Below are positions 16,618 through 26,000 of a stretch of 40,941 nt of DNA, one piece after another (position 1 is the stretch's first letter; each line of letters starts with the position of its first letter). The stretch comes from Pseudoalteromonas shioyasakiensis (GTDB taxonomy: Bacteria; Pseudomonadota; Gammaproteobacteria; Enterobacterales; Alteromonadaceae), in contig NZ_JAKEVM010000024.1 of the NCBI RefSeq assembly GCF_022398475.1, positions 1-40,941 of the forward strand, written 5' to 3'. Position numbers and translations under genes: made by a program. The notes below the pieces were generated by a model, which saw only the letters and a program-made list of their open reading frames with translations, did not search any database and was not told where the DNA came from.

Positions 16618-17694
16618 TTAAACTCCCTCATCGAAAATTTGATTATTATTAAAAGCGCCTTGAGTAACGGTGAATTTACCTTGGCCTATTAAATTATTAT
16701 TTGTGTCTGTTTCTACGATAAAAGCTGCCTCTACAGGGTCTTCACTTTGTGTATCTAAATCCCTAACTTGCACTCTTAGCCCCCTTGGTGCAGGGCCGCC
16801 AGACTGCATAAGAGGCATGGGTGGGGTATTTTTATTATTTGATATCATCGGGTCGCCTTGGCGAGCCGCAGGCTTGCCTTCAATCATTACGTTAAATGAC
16901 CCCATAATAAATTCGGCTTTACCGTCGTTCGTTCCGCTAGCGATACCTTTTTTATCACCTGGAGAGTCACCCGAGCTTTGAGAAAAGTAACTTTTTACAT
17001 TAGCAGCTCCTTGACCATTCACTTTGACTGAACTTGCAACAGAGGTAACATCGCTCGATTGGGCTTTATTGCCGTAGGGAATAGGCACAACGCTGGTGCC
17101 AATCGTGGTTAAACACACATCGATTGTTGTTAGCTTACCGCCGCTATCTTGATGCACAGCGGTGCGGCCATTAATAAGCACATTTTGCCCAGAGACTGTT
17201 GCGGTTTGCGGTGCCTCTGATTCTGTATCTTTAACTAATTGCTGCTCTGTACCTGCTTGCCAACCTAAATGATTCGACACTAAATCTAAAAAGGCACGAG
17301 GGTTATCGATTGGTTTGTTAACGTCCATATTAGTCTGCGGTTCGTTCCACGGCAGAATTGGCTGGTTTTTCTCGTTATCCCATTGTGGTGGCGGAATAAT
17401 GTAATCTGGAATAAACCGATTAACCAGTTCACCAAGTGTATGCTCTCGGTACTTAGGTCTGGCTATTTCATCTAAAAAAGCAGATTCGCCTTCAGAGCGG
17501 TCCGAAAAAATGGCAATACCATTGGCTTTGCCGAGTGCACCGTTGCTTCGTGCACTATTGGTTAGACCTAGTAATGTCGGGTTATTATGGCGCCATGTAA
17601 CACTGCCGCCGCTTCGTACGTCAGCAGTGAGTGCGTCTATGTCGTATTGTACGCTGCCTGATTCTTTGCCAGCCATGGCATTTATATATGACAT
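16618..17694 (-). CDS. DUF4150 PAAR-like spike-tip protein with an extra N-terminal domain
   Basis: 358 residues. The C-terminal part (about 165-315) is a DUF4150 PAAR-like domain: VLINGRTAVHQDSGGKLTTI, DVCLTTIGTSVVPIPYGN, IMGSFNVMIEGKPAARQGDP and the closing PPMPLMQSGG. This caps the VgrG spike and carries the effector encoded next. The N-terminal 130 residues include TWRHNNPTLLGL, GIAIFSDRSEGESAFL and KYREHTLGELVNRFIP, which resemble phage virion peptidoglycan-hydrolase-like domains (pattern WRNNNPGN, GFAxF, TL..AI.RYAP); this is my own pattern match. AAGGAG precedes the ATG, and the start overlaps the end of the thiolase-like gene by 13 bases. Confidence 0.85.
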   Translation of the reverse strand: MSYINAMAGKESGSVQYDIDALTADVRSGGSVTWRHNNPTLLGLTNSARSNGALGKANGIAIFSDRSEGESAFLDEIARPKYREHTLGELVNRFIPDYIIPPPQWDNEKNQPILPWNEPQTNMDVNKPIDNPRAFLDLVSNHLGWQAGTEQQLVKDTESEAPQTATVSGQNVLINGRTAVHQDSGGKLTTIDVCLTTIGTSVVPIPYGNKAQSSDVTSVASSVKVNGQGAANVKSYFSQSSGDSPGDKKGIASGTNDGKAEFIMGSFNVMIEGKPAARQGDPMISNNKNTPPMPLMQSGGPAPRGLRVQVRDLDTQSEDPVEAAFIVETDTNNNLIGQGKFTVTQGAFNNNQIFDEGV

Positions 17695-18590
17695 TCGCTT
17701 TCACTCCTTGAAATCTTAAATAGCTGTTCATTTGGCTGATTGAACACCACAAAAACGTGTTCAGAGTCAGCTATCAGCGGGTTATGCAAATAGCTTCCAG
17801 CTAATGCAAATGCCGCAGATTGGTTTGCCACGCCTTGATAACCTATTACGGTATTTAGTTCGGCAAACTCTATTAGTTCGTCATCATTTTTATAGTGCTT
17901 TTGGGTATAACTAAACCACTGTTTTTGCCATTCATACGACTGCATGCCTGCAAAAATAAAGGGGTCACTAACCTGTATGTTTGCGCTTTTAAGCTGAGTA
18001 GACATTGACTCATCAAAAGTCGTGGCTTTTAAACAACCTTGTCTGTGTACCAACAATGCATAGCCACCTTCGCCATTAATTACGCCGCTAGGGCCATTTA
18101 CAACTTGTACTGTGTGTTGTTTGGCTTGCTCAGACACGTATTCAAAACCATTACACGAATCAACGGCAACTACGAGGGTATCGAGGTCGGTCGCTTCGAG
18201 CTGCCAATCGCTTACCTGTTCAAAGGCAGGTGTTTGCTCAGGCATTGCGTCAGTCAATAATTCACTTAATGTGTCATCATCAATCAGCGGCTCGCCATTA
18301 CTGGCGTGCGGTAATATAAACTGAACTTTATTGACCCTAAATGAACAACAAAGTTTTTTTAACTCTATATTTTCAATAATATGAGACAAAATTAGCAAGC
18401 AACGAGTTTGCCTATCAAACCCAGCAAGCTCAGTCAGTTCTACAAATACATAAGGGGCATCTAAACTAATATCGCAGCGGATCAGCGCTTTGCTTGGCTT
18501 TGAATACAACATTTGGTTTGCCACTGAAGTATAAAAGCTTTCGGTATAGCACCCAGCGGCATTAACATGATAAAGAGTATCAAACTGCAT
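17682..18590 (-). CDS. Thiolase/ketosynthase-like T6SS accessory protein
   Basis: 302 residues from ATG 18590, where AGGAGG stands 5 bases upstream; the frame is open 24 bases further but without a ribosome site. The strand order and the motifs LDTLVVAVDSCNGFEYV, VINGEGGYALLVHR and GYQGVANQSAAFALAGSYLH resemble the thiolase-like proteins that accompany vgrG and DUF2169 genes in T6SS loci. The ketosynthase Cys-His-His catalytic set is not evident, so a non-enzymatic folding or loading role for the effector/PAAR module is more likely than acyl chemistry. It overlaps the DUF2169 stop by 11 bases and the PAAR-like start by 13. Confidence 0.72.
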   Translation of the reverse strand: MQFDTLYHVNAAGCYTESFYTSVANQMLYSKPSKALIRCDISLDAPYVFVELTELAGFDRQTRCLLILSHIIENIELKKLCCSFRVNKVQFILPHASNGEPLIDDDTLSELLTDAMPEQTPAFEQVSDWQLEATDLDTLVVAVDSCNGFEYVSEQAKQHTVQVVNGPSGVINGEGGYALLVHRQGCLKATTFDESMSTQLKSANIQVSDPFIFAGMQSYEWQKQWFSYTQKHYKNDDELIEFAELNTVIGYQGVANQSAAFALAGSYLHNPLIADSEHVFVVFNQPNEQLFKISRSESECHI

Positions 18591-19611
18591 CTTTACCTCC
18601 TTGCTCAGCAACAATTATATTGCTGCTACTTGCCACGTTGTCGCTGTTGATATGCCCGCGCCATAACAGCGAAAAGCACTGTGCGTCCGAATCAATCACT
18701 AAGGTATCGCAGTGCATGTCGATATCATGCCTCGTTAACGTATTAACCACTTGTACTAGTGGTTTAAGCACAGGAAGCTCTACAGTTTGTTGCTGACCAT
18801 ATTCTTGTAATGGATATAATCCGCTTAACGAAAACGCCCAGCCTTTTGTAAACACTTGCTTTGTTTGTTGATCTGCCGGGGCTGTGTTGTAAAAGTTGCT
18901 AGCCAATGACGTTTTGAACGGGTACTTACCAGCCATAAGCGCTTGTTCGTCAATCTCTGGCATTAACTCTATACGCGGTGACCAATGACTCGGAATTGCC
19001 GAAAAGCCAGCAACGCTTACTTGATGGCTTGGTTTTCTTAATACCTCGTTGGCATACTCTATCGCAGGTAAAGGCTGCCCTACTGCGTGCTTGTTTTTCA
19101 GTTTAAAGCCAACACCTATAGGGTTTTCGAGGCTGTAATCGCTTTGATCATGATGTGCTTTGCCCCCAAACGCACGGCTATAGCAAACAGCTGTTGGCGT
19201 AATTGGGCTAGGATCTGTTGCGACAGGGCCAAGCAGTGAACGGCGCCATTTTCGTTCGCCAGTAAGGCGTAACCGCTTTTTAATTATTGGTGTGTCGTTT
19301 GCAGCTAAACCTAGCTCAACCTCAATAACACGCGCAGTTTTGCCCTTTGGCGGGTACGCAGTAAAGTTGCCATACACTTCGAAACCTTGCTTAAATGCCA
19401 CTTGTTCATTCACTGCCACCAGCGGCTCGTTAGTCGGATCACCGCTATATTCGTCGGCCATGACGATTTCAACACACGGTTCCATTAAGCTGGTATTGCC
19501 TTTTTCATCAAACTCAAAGCTCTGTTTTACCAAAACAACATGAGATGCAGTACCATCTGCTTGCCAACCTTCAAACACGCTTGCTTGCCAAGAAGTAAAG
19601 TTATGCAGCAT
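18580..19611 (-). CDS. DUF2169 T6SS effector adaptor
   Basis: 343 residues. The N-terminus NFTSWQASVFEGWQADGTAS, followed by HVVLVKQSFEFDEKG, and the motifs VIEVELGLAANDTPIIKKRL and SLLGPVATDPSPITP, with YSRAFGGKAHHD, GVGFKLKNK and HWSPRIELM, are characteristic of DUF2169. Members of this family act as chaperone/adaptors that load PAAR-linked effectors onto VgrG. AGGAG stands 6 bases before the ATG. The gene is translationally coupled on both sides. Its partner is presumably the DUF4150 protein two genes downstream. Confidence 0.88.
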   Translation of the reverse strand: MLHNFTSWQASVFEGWQADGTASHVVLVKQSFEFDEKGNTSLMEPCVEIVMADEYSGDPTNEPLVAVNEQVAFKQGFEVYGNFTAYPPKGKTARVIEVELGLAANDTPIIKKRLRLTGERKWRRSLLGPVATDPSPITPTAVCYSRAFGGKAHHDQSDYSLENPIGVGFKLKNKHAVGQPLPAIEYANEVLRKPSHQVSVAGFSAIPSHWSPRIELMPEIDEQALMAGKYPFKTSLASNFYNTAPADQQTKQVFTKGWAFSLSGLYPLQEYGQQQTVELPVLKPLVQVVNTLTRHDIDMHCDTLVIDSDAQCFSLLWRGHINSDNVASSSNIIVAEQGGKDAV

Positions 19612-20758
19612 GCTTTGCTCCTGCTATTAACTTTTGCCACTGAACTGCTGTTTGCTGTGTATGATAAAGACCACAGGCCAGTGTTAATTCAAACTGAGGG
19701 GCAAATACTCGCTGTACAATCTCGCCTGCCAATTCTGCTAAGCCTTGCTCTGGCTGCGCTTTTGTAAAACTCACGCCTTTTAAAACACACTCTCCTTTGC
19801 TTAAAGCCAGTGCTTGCCTAACATGCTCTGCATCATGCAAGTTTATACCGGCTTGTACATGATGCTGATTTTGCGCACTTATCAGTGTTAAGGCTTCTGC
19901 TTTTGCAAGTGGTCTATCTGTTAACGTTAGCCAAGCCTGATAAGCTGCTTGCTGTGTTTGCGCAACGCCCATAAGCTCTATCACCAATACCAGCGCTGAT
20001 TTATACACAAAGTGGCTTAATACGGTTTGGCAAAATTCTGGGTGCGCTTTACAAAATAAAGCGCACGGCTCATGCCAGCGACTATCCTCAACCAGCCCCG
20101 CTAATTGTAATAACTGCGCTTTTTGTGAAGGCTCGCTAGTACTCGAAAACACTTTAAATACTTTATCACTAAGGCTGTTATCGCCTTGGCAATAGCAATT
20201 GACTAAAGCGGCATACACCAAAGTAAAATCAGCATGAGCGAGGGCTTGTTGTAACTCGGCATCATTTAAAGGCTGCGAAAACAAAATAGTTTTAAGCTGC
20301 TGCGGTAATGACTCTTTACCCTCTAGCACTGTGGCTCTGAGTGCTTTTTGTTCTGGGATAGTCCAATACCTAAGTTGCTGCGATAACAAAGTATAAACAG
20401 GCAGAGCTTGCTGCTTTTTAAGCGCTAAAAAATAGTCTCTGTTGTCTTGCTCTGGTGCAGCCATTAAACGTGTTGCACAAAGGGCAAAAATGGCGTGCTG
20501 GTCGCTCGCTAACGCGATCTCACAAAAATCATCACAGCTAAGTTCAGCAAGGTCATTAAAGCTGTTCCCATTGAAGTAGTCGCACGGTGACTGCTGCTTA
20601 AGCGATGCCAGCACATAAAGGTGATTAAGCACTTGATGCTCTAACACTTTTTGTCTTGCAAGACTATACGCCCCTGACGCAAGGAGCTTTTCTCGGTGCG
20701 CCATTAAGGTGGTAACACGCTGTTGATGCTGTTTTAACTTAGAAACCGCTGCAAACAT
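19601..20758 (-). CDS. Helical-repeat T6SS accessory protein (TIGR02270-like)
   Basis: 385 residues from ATG 20758, two bases after the stop of the preceding gene; the same frame is open to 20908 but only inside that neighbour. The protein is almost entirely alpha-helical, rich in Ala, Leu and Gln, with repeated short helices (for example LVYAALVNCYCQGDNSLSDK and CALFCKAHPEFCQTVLSHFV), suggesting HEAT-like repeats. Proteins of the TIGR02270 type occupy the same place, between vgrG and DUF2169 genes, in other T6SS loci such as the P. aeruginosa vgrG1b region as I recall it. Assignment rests mostly on position and architecture. Role unknown, perhaps spike assembly. Confidence 0.65.
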   Translation of the reverse strand: MFAAVSKLKQHQQRVTTLMAHREKLLASGAYSLARQKVLEHQVLNHLYVLASLKQQSPCDYFNGNSFNDLAELSCDDFCEIALASDQHAIFALCATRLMAAPEQDNRDYFLALKKQQALPVYTLLSQQLRYWTIPEQKALRATVLEGKESLPQQLKTILFSQPLNDAELQQALAHADFTLVYAALVNCYCQGDNSLSDKVFKVFSSTSEPSQKAQLLQLAGLVEDSRWHEPCALFCKAHPEFCQTVLSHFVYKSALVLVIELMGVAQTQQAAYQAWLTLTDRPLAKAEALTLISAQNQHHVQAGINLHDAEHVRQALALSKGECVLKGVSFTKAQPEQGLAELAGEIVQRVFAPQFELTLACGLYHTQQTAVQWQKLIAGAKHAA

Positions 20759-20759
20759 A

Positions 20760-21176
20760 TTAATTAAGCCTAATCGGCCAACCTGCCAAGGTAAGGTCTT
20801 GTTGGCTATTTGCAGTAATATCTTCGCCTTCAAGCACGATAGTGCCATCGGCAAATACTTCGATGCTGCCCTTTGCGGTTTGCAAGCTAACGCTTTGCTC
20901 TGCGGCAATAATAATATGCCCTGCTTCGTTGCTAATGTGAGCTGCCGGAGATTGTTCAGGGGCAGCTAAAAGTGCCGTTACAATCACACCTTGCTCACTG
21001 TGTAGCACCACAACTTGGCTACCTATTTTGCAACACGATACGTGGGCAGCTTGTAAAACAACATCGTAACGAATGTGATTAATAACCACACTCAAGGCTT
21101 TACCCTGAGGTGACACTTCACTGACCTCTGCGAGGCTTTGTTGCTGATCAAATAACTGAGTTACTGTGGCTGTCAT
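20760..21176 (-). CDS. Small OB-fold/beta-repeat protein after vgrG (DUF6484-like)
   Basis: 138 residues. The first half (GKALSVVINHIRYDVVLQAA, SQVVVLHSEQGVIVTALL) has the strand pattern of an OB/gp5-like domain. The second half (IIIAAEQSVSLQTAKGSIEV, then GTIVLEGEDITANSQQDLTL) repeats like the tail of VgrG itself. I associate it with DUF6484, which occurs next to vgrG genes, with moderate confidence. AAGGA lies before the ATG, and the gene follows vgrG by only 15 bases. It could extend or cap the VgrG needle as an adaptor for the PAAR-like tip. Confidence 0.65.
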   Translation of the reverse strand: MTATVTQLFDQQQSLAEVSEVSPQGKALSVVINHIRYDVVLQAAHVSCCKIGSQVVVLHSEQGVIVTALLAAPEQSPAAHISNEAGHIIIAAEQSVSLQTAKGSIEVFADGTIVLEGEDITANSQQDLTLAGWPIRLN

Positions 21177-21191
21177 TTTCAGTCCTTGAAA

Positions 21192-23222
21192 TTAGTTATT
21201 ACTTATTGCATTGCCTTTAATAGCAATGTTTCTAGCCGATAGAGTGATATTGGTGGCATCGATAGTTAAATTACCCGCGGCATCAATCTCTACACTTGCA
21301 CCACCTTGGCTGAGCTGGATCGAACCTCGACCTTCGCCTTTGATGGTGATATTTGCCCCGCTTGAGAGGTTCAAATCACCATTTGGCGCTTGAAATTCAA
21401 GGTTGCCATCGACCGAGTAGACACTAAAATCTTGCTCACTTTGCAAGTTAAGCTCTTGCGCTGCTTTCAGTTCGCTACTGCCATCAGTCGCTTCGATACG
21501 GGTATCGGCATCAGACTTTAATGTTAAATCAGCCGCAGCCGTTACCTTAATATCACCCTCGCGTGTTTGAACTTGTAGGGTGTTCTCTACACGATTAGTA
21601 AAATCGTTGGCAGCGGTAAAAATGGCGTCATTTTCAGCAACAAACTGAAGGTTCTCTTTAGCTGAAATTTTGACGTCACCTTCCACTGACTTGAGTGTTG
21701 CTTGATGGGCATTCTCGGTGGCATCTAACAACAATTGGTTTTTATTTTCTTTATTTGCAAGGCTAATTTTTTCTTCACCGCTTTTGTCATCCATGATCAA
21801 GCTATGCCCTGCTCGGGTGACAAGCTTATTCTCTGTCGGATTTTGGCTGGTAACCGGATTCGGGCTGCTCTGATTATAAAGCGCGCCTAAAATAATCGGT
21901 CTATCTAGATCGCCATTTTCACCTGTTACTAACACTTCGGTGCCTGTCGTTAATGGAAAATGCATACCATGGCCACTGCCGCCATACTGCTGTAGTAAGC
22001 GCGTTGGGCGGCTTTCTTGGCCTTCACCGTCTTGGTTAAATGGTAAGCGCACTAAGTAATTGCCATCGTCGTCAACCTCTTGCTCAATGGTGGCATTAAA
22101 TGTTGCAAATACACGACGAGCAGGAGACAGCTCTGCTCTAAACTCAACGGATGCAGGCAATAAATAGGCTTGGTTTTTATAGGTTAACCCTTTAACTTGC
22201 GAGCCATACTCTACTGCCGCAGATTGGCTGCCTTTGTGATCAACACGCGTAATTAAATACAGCCCTTTATGATCAGGGTGGTCATACACTGTCAACAACA
22301 TACCAGGCCTTAAGGCACGGCAATCAGTATCAATAATGAATTGTTCACGCTGACAATCAAAGGCTTGTTGACGTACTTTAGCCAGCGAATTACCTATATT
22401 GGCATTAGGAAAGTTATCTGCATAATGACTATCATCACCAAACCCTGGGTAACTGGTATTATTTGCGGTCGACACATTTAAGTTACCTTGGGCTTTGTAG
22501 TTGTAATCATTAAGCGACACACTTTGTGGATGCAGCTGTGCTTTACGGCTTATTGCAAAAATGGTTTCGCTATTTCGAACTTGCCCTGATGGCGGCACAT
22601 AGCTCAGGCTTACATCATCACATAAGGACGAAAAGTCTTTACTGCTATTACATACTTTGAAGGTGCAATCACCCCCTGTTTGCTCTACAAAACCATACAC
22701 AAAGCCATACTTACGCATCAAACGTGTAACAAACTCATAGTCTGTTTCGTTGTATTGAACCGTCATTTCAAGGGTTGGGCCAGACGCTTGAATACTAAAC
22801 TTTTGCATTGGAAAACCAGCTTTAGTAAATACGCTTTTTACTATGGCAGCTGGATCCATCATGGTGAAAACACGGTTAGAGTGTTGATGCTTCAACAAGG
22901 TTAAATAAGAACTCATGGTCAGCGTATAGTGATAACCCTGATGGCTTTGCCCATGAGCAGTAAAAGCACTGATGATCCCAGAAATCGTGCGGTCGCTCAT
23001 TGACCACACTAAATTGAGCTTGGCATCTTTACCTAACAGCATCTCGGCACTGAGGTGCTCTTGACTTAACACTTGAATAGAAAAAGCAAAGTCTTCACAT
23101 AGGCTGTCATTGCTTGATTCAAAATCGGTCACCGAAACCATGCCATCCGGTAACCCTTGCACGCTAACACTAAAATGACTGGTGTTGGCTTTTAGTTCAT
23201 TAAGGCTATCCATGAATCCCAT
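21192..23222 (-). CDS. vgrG/tssI: T6SS spike protein VgrG
   Basis: 676 residues, trimeric puncturing spike. The gp27-like base spans about 1-370 (HFSVSVQGLPDGMVSVTDFE, and the MTVQYNETDYEFVTRLMRKY motif). The gp5 OB domain follows (ATIEQEVDDDGNYLVRLPFN, GSGHGMHFPLTTGTEVLVTG, DRPIILGALYNQ), then a DUF2345-type beta-repeat needle from about 480 to the end. The repeated pattern there includes GDVKISAKENLQF, GDIKVTAAADLTLKS and GNLTIDATNITLSARN. There is no C-terminal effector extension, so cargo must ride on the separate PAAR-like protein. It is the last gene of the structural block, 12 bases after clpV. Confidence 0.96.
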   Translation of the reverse strand: MGFMDSLNELKANTSHFSVSVQGLPDGMVSVTDFESSNDSLCEDFAFSIQVLSQEHLSAEMLLGKDAKLNLVWSMSDRTISGIISAFTAHGQSHQGYHYTLTMSSYLTLLKHQHSNRVFTMMDPAAIVKSVFTKAGFPMQKFSIQASGPTLEMTVQYNETDYEFVTRLMRKYGFVYGFVEQTGGDCTFKVCNSSKDFSSLCDDVSLSYVPPSGQVRNSETIFAISRKAQLHPQSVSLNDYNYKAQGNLNVSTANNTSYPGFGDDSHYADNFPNANIGNSLAKVRQQAFDCQREQFIIDTDCRALRPGMLLTVYDHPDHKGLYLITRVDHKGSQSAAVEYGSQVKGLTYKNQAYLLPASVEFRAELSPARRVFATFNATIEQEVDDDGNYLVRLPFNQDGEGQESRPTRLLQQYGGSGHGMHFPLTTGTEVLVTGENGDLDRPIILGALYNQSSPNPVTSQNPTENKLVTRAGHSLIMDDKSGEEKISLANKENKNQLLLDATENAHQATLKSVEGDVKISAKENLQFVAENDAIFTAANDFTNRVENTLQVQTREGDIKVTAAADLTLKSDADTRIEATDGSSELKAAQELNLQSEQDFSVYSVDGNLEFQAPNGDLNLSSGANITIKGEGRGSIQLSQGGASVEIDAAGNLTIDATNITLSARNIAIKGNAISNN

Positions 23223-23234
23223 TGTTCAAATCCT

Positions 23235-25973
23235 TTATGCTTGGTCCGCAAAGGTTGCAGTAATTTCATCATTCTCATCAACAGCTAGAGTGAGAATATC
23301 TGGCATGTCATCCTCTGCCATAAACTCTAAAATTGATTTCGCAATGCCTGGCAATATTTGCTGCTCTATCACCGCATTTACCATGCGCGCACCACTGTCT
23401 GATAACTGGCACTGTTCGGTCAGTTTGTTAAGTACGGTTTCATCAACACGTAGCTGCATTTTGTGATTATTCGCTAACCGCTTGGCAATACCGTCTAGTT
23501 TCAAACTGACAATAGATTGCAGTGCCTCTTTATCGAGCGCTAAATAAGGAATAACTTGCATACGCGCTAACAGTGCCGGGGCAAAAAATTGCAGTAACTG
23601 CGGCTTAATTAGCTCTGTTAGTGCTGTAATTGAAGGAACTTGCCATGGGCTGCCGTCTTCATTCAAAGGGGCTTGTTCATTATTCAATGCTGCGATGATT
23701 TGGTCTTGATTTTCAATGTCGGCATGTTCATCGTCAGTCGGTTCAGTTAAATCAATGACATTAGGTGGCGTGCAAGCATCAATAAGCTCAGCAGATCCTA
23801 AGTTTGAGGTCATGATGATCACGGTATTTTTAAAATCAATTTCGCGACCTTCGCCATCGCGCATACTGCCGCGCTCAAAAACTTGGTAGAACATGTTTAG
23901 TACGTCTTTATGCGCTTTTTCTACTTCATCGAGTAAAATCACCGAGTACGGACGCTGCCTTACAGCCTCTGTTAATACCCCACCTTCGCCGTAGCCAACG
24001 TATCCCGGTGGCGATCCCTTAAGCTGCGATACTGTATGCGCTTCTTGATACTCGCTCATGTTTATGGTGGTTAAAAACTTTTCACCACCAAATAGCTGCT
24101 TAGCTAAACATCGTGCTGTTTCGGTTTTACCCACCCCAGAAGGGCCAGCTAATAAAAACACGCCAAGCGGCCCATACTCATTGCTTATACCTGCCTTACT
24201 TACGCGTAACGTTTGGGCAATTTTCGCAATGCCTGACTGCTGACCGATCACTTCTTGGCTTATGGCTTTTTCAAGGGTAATCAAATTGCTTATTTGGTCT
24301 TTCACCATCGCGCCAACAGGTACGCCTGTCCACTGCGAAATAATTTGCGCGACGGCATCGGCATCAACTTCACTGTAAAGGCCATTATCTTGAGTGTTCT
24401 GCTCTTTTAGCGTTTGTCGCAAGTTAAGTAACACAGAGCTATCTAATTCATTTTGCGAATTAGCTTGCTTAAACTCATTGATTTGACCTAATGTCGAAAT
24501 TTGTGACTCACGCGCACTCGTCAATGTTGCTAAATTGCTCTGCGCTGCATTTAGTTCTTGTTGTAAGTGCAGCAATTTGTCCATATCAACCGCCAAGCCT
24601 TGCTCGCTTTCTGCTGCAATGCTTTGGATACGTGTTTCAAGGTAATTAATGTGCTCACGCTCAGCTTCAATGGCTGCAGGATCGGTCGCAAACGACATTC
24701 GAACTCTTGCCGCAGCGGTATCTAGCACATCAATGGCTTTATCTGGTAGTTGACGACCCGTGATATAACGTGACGACAAGACCACTGCAGCTTCTATAGC
24801 ATCATCAGTTATTTGAATGTTGTGATGTTGTTGATACTTATCTTTCAAACCCGCTAACATTAGCTGAGCTGCTTGCTCAGTTGGCTCATCTACTTTAATA
24901 AGTTGAAAACGGCGTTCAAGTGCAGCATCTCGCTCAAAGTATTTTTTGTATTCACTCCACGTGGTTGCAGCGACTGTGCGTAACTCACCTCGGGCAAGCG
25001 CAGGCTTTAGCAAGTTAGCCGCATCACTCATACCAGCATCGCCACCAGCACCAATTAATGTGTGGGCTTCATCAATAAACATGATGATAGGGGTGGTTGA
25101 GTTTTTTACTTCATCGATCACTGTTTTTAAACGGCGTTCAAATTCACCTTTGACCCCTGCACCGGCTTGCAATAGGCCCATATCTAACACCAGTAATCGT
25201 ACACCTTTAAGATCATCAGGAACCTGACCATCAACAATACGCTGAGCAAATCCTTCTACTACCGCAGTTTTACCGACCCCTGGCTCACCAACTAAAATTG
25301 GATTGTTTTTACGACGACGGCAAAGCACATCAACCATCATGCGAATTTCGTCATTGCGCCCAAGCACTGGATCAATTTTGCCTTGTTTCGCTTTCTCGGT
25401 AAGGTCTTCACAATACTCATCAAGGGCACCACCTTGACTACTTTGCTGATCAGCAGCAGTATGCTGAGCACTTTGTTTTGCCTGTGGATTTAATCGCTCA
25501 CTTGAGTTTTGGCAAAGCTTATCGAGGTTTTCAGCCATAAAACGGGCGTCAATTTTTTCAAGTAACGCAGGCAATTGCAGTACAGGGCTGTATGGCAATA
25601 ACTCAGTTAAGGCATCAATCAACGCAGCGCCGGTGATCCAGTCACTTTTGTGCTGTACATTTGCACTTAACCAAGCTCGCTCAAGCCACTCATAAAGTCG
25701 ACGAGAAAAAACAGGCTTACTCTGGTTACCCGCAGGTTGGCGGTTTAAAAAGTCGAGCAGCTCATGCCACACTGCGTCTTGATTAATATTAAAAAAGTGA
25801 AAAATATGCTCTAAATCGCCGTTACTACCTTCTTCCATCAACTTAATTAATAAATGTTCAGGTAACACTTCATAGTGACTACGACTGCTTGCAAACCCTG
25901 CCGCTGACTCAAGTGCTGTTGCAGTATGGCCATTTAGTTTGTCGATAAGCTGCTTTATGCCTTTTGCATCCAT
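23235..25973 (-). CDS. tssH: ClpV (TssH) AAA+ ATPase, sheath disassembly
   Basis: 912 residues. ClpV recycles contracted TssB/TssC sheath. The N-domain (1-150) is of Clp_N type ([20 protein letters not shown]). The first AAA domain has Walker A GEPGVGKT at 229-236 and Walker [15 protein letters not shown] middle coiled region follows, then a second AAA domain with Walker [11 protein letters not shown] near 609 and [10 protein letters not shown]. An insertion of roughly 60 residues in the second AAA module (from [20 protein letters not shown] on) is usual for ClpV. AAGGA precedes the ATG. Confidence 0.96.
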   Translation of the reverse strand: MDAKGIKQLIDKLNGHTATALESAAGFASSRSHYEVLPEHLLIKLMEEGSNGDLEHIFHFFNINQDAVWHELLDFLNRQPAGNQSKPVFSRRLYEWLERAWLSANVQHKSDWITGAALIDALTELLPYSPVLQLPALLEKIDARFMAENLDKLCQNSSERLNPQAKQSAQHTAADQQSSQGGALDEYCEDLTEKAKQGKIDPVLGRNDEIRMMVDVLCRRRKNNPILVGEPGVGKTAVVEGFAQRIVDGQVPDDLKGVRLLVLDMGLLQAGAGVKGEFERRLKTVIDEVKNSTTPIIMFIDEAHTLIGAGGDAGMSDAANLLKPALARGELRTVAATTWSEYKKYFERDAALERRFQLIKVDEPTEQAAQLMLAGLKDKYQQHHNIQITDDAIEAAVVLSSRYITGRQLPDKAIDVLDTAAARVRMSFATDPAAIEAEREHINYLETRIQSIAAESEQGLAVDMDKLLHLQQELNAAQSNLATLTSARESQISTLGQINEFKQANSQNELDSSVLLNLRQTLKEQNTQDNGLYSEVDADAVAQIISQWTGVPVGAMVKDQISNLITLEKAISQEVIGQQSGIAKIAQTLRVSKAGISNEYGPLGVFLLAGPSGVGKTETARCLAKQLFGGEKFLTTINMSEYQEAHTVSQLKGSPPGYVGYGEGGVLTEAVRQRPYSVILLDEVEKAHKDVLNMFYQVFERGSMRDGEGREIDFKNTVIIMTSNLGSAELIDACTPPNVIDLTEPTDDEHADIENQDQIIAALNNEQAPLNEDGSPWQVPSITALTELIKPQLLQFFAPALLARMQVIPYLALDKEALQSIVSLKLDGIAKRLANNHKMQLRVDETVLNKLTEQCQLSDSGARMVNAVIEQQILPGIAKSILEFMAEDDMPDILTLAVDENDEITATFADQA

Positions 25974-26000
25974 GTTGTTTTCCTTAAATCCTGATTACTT

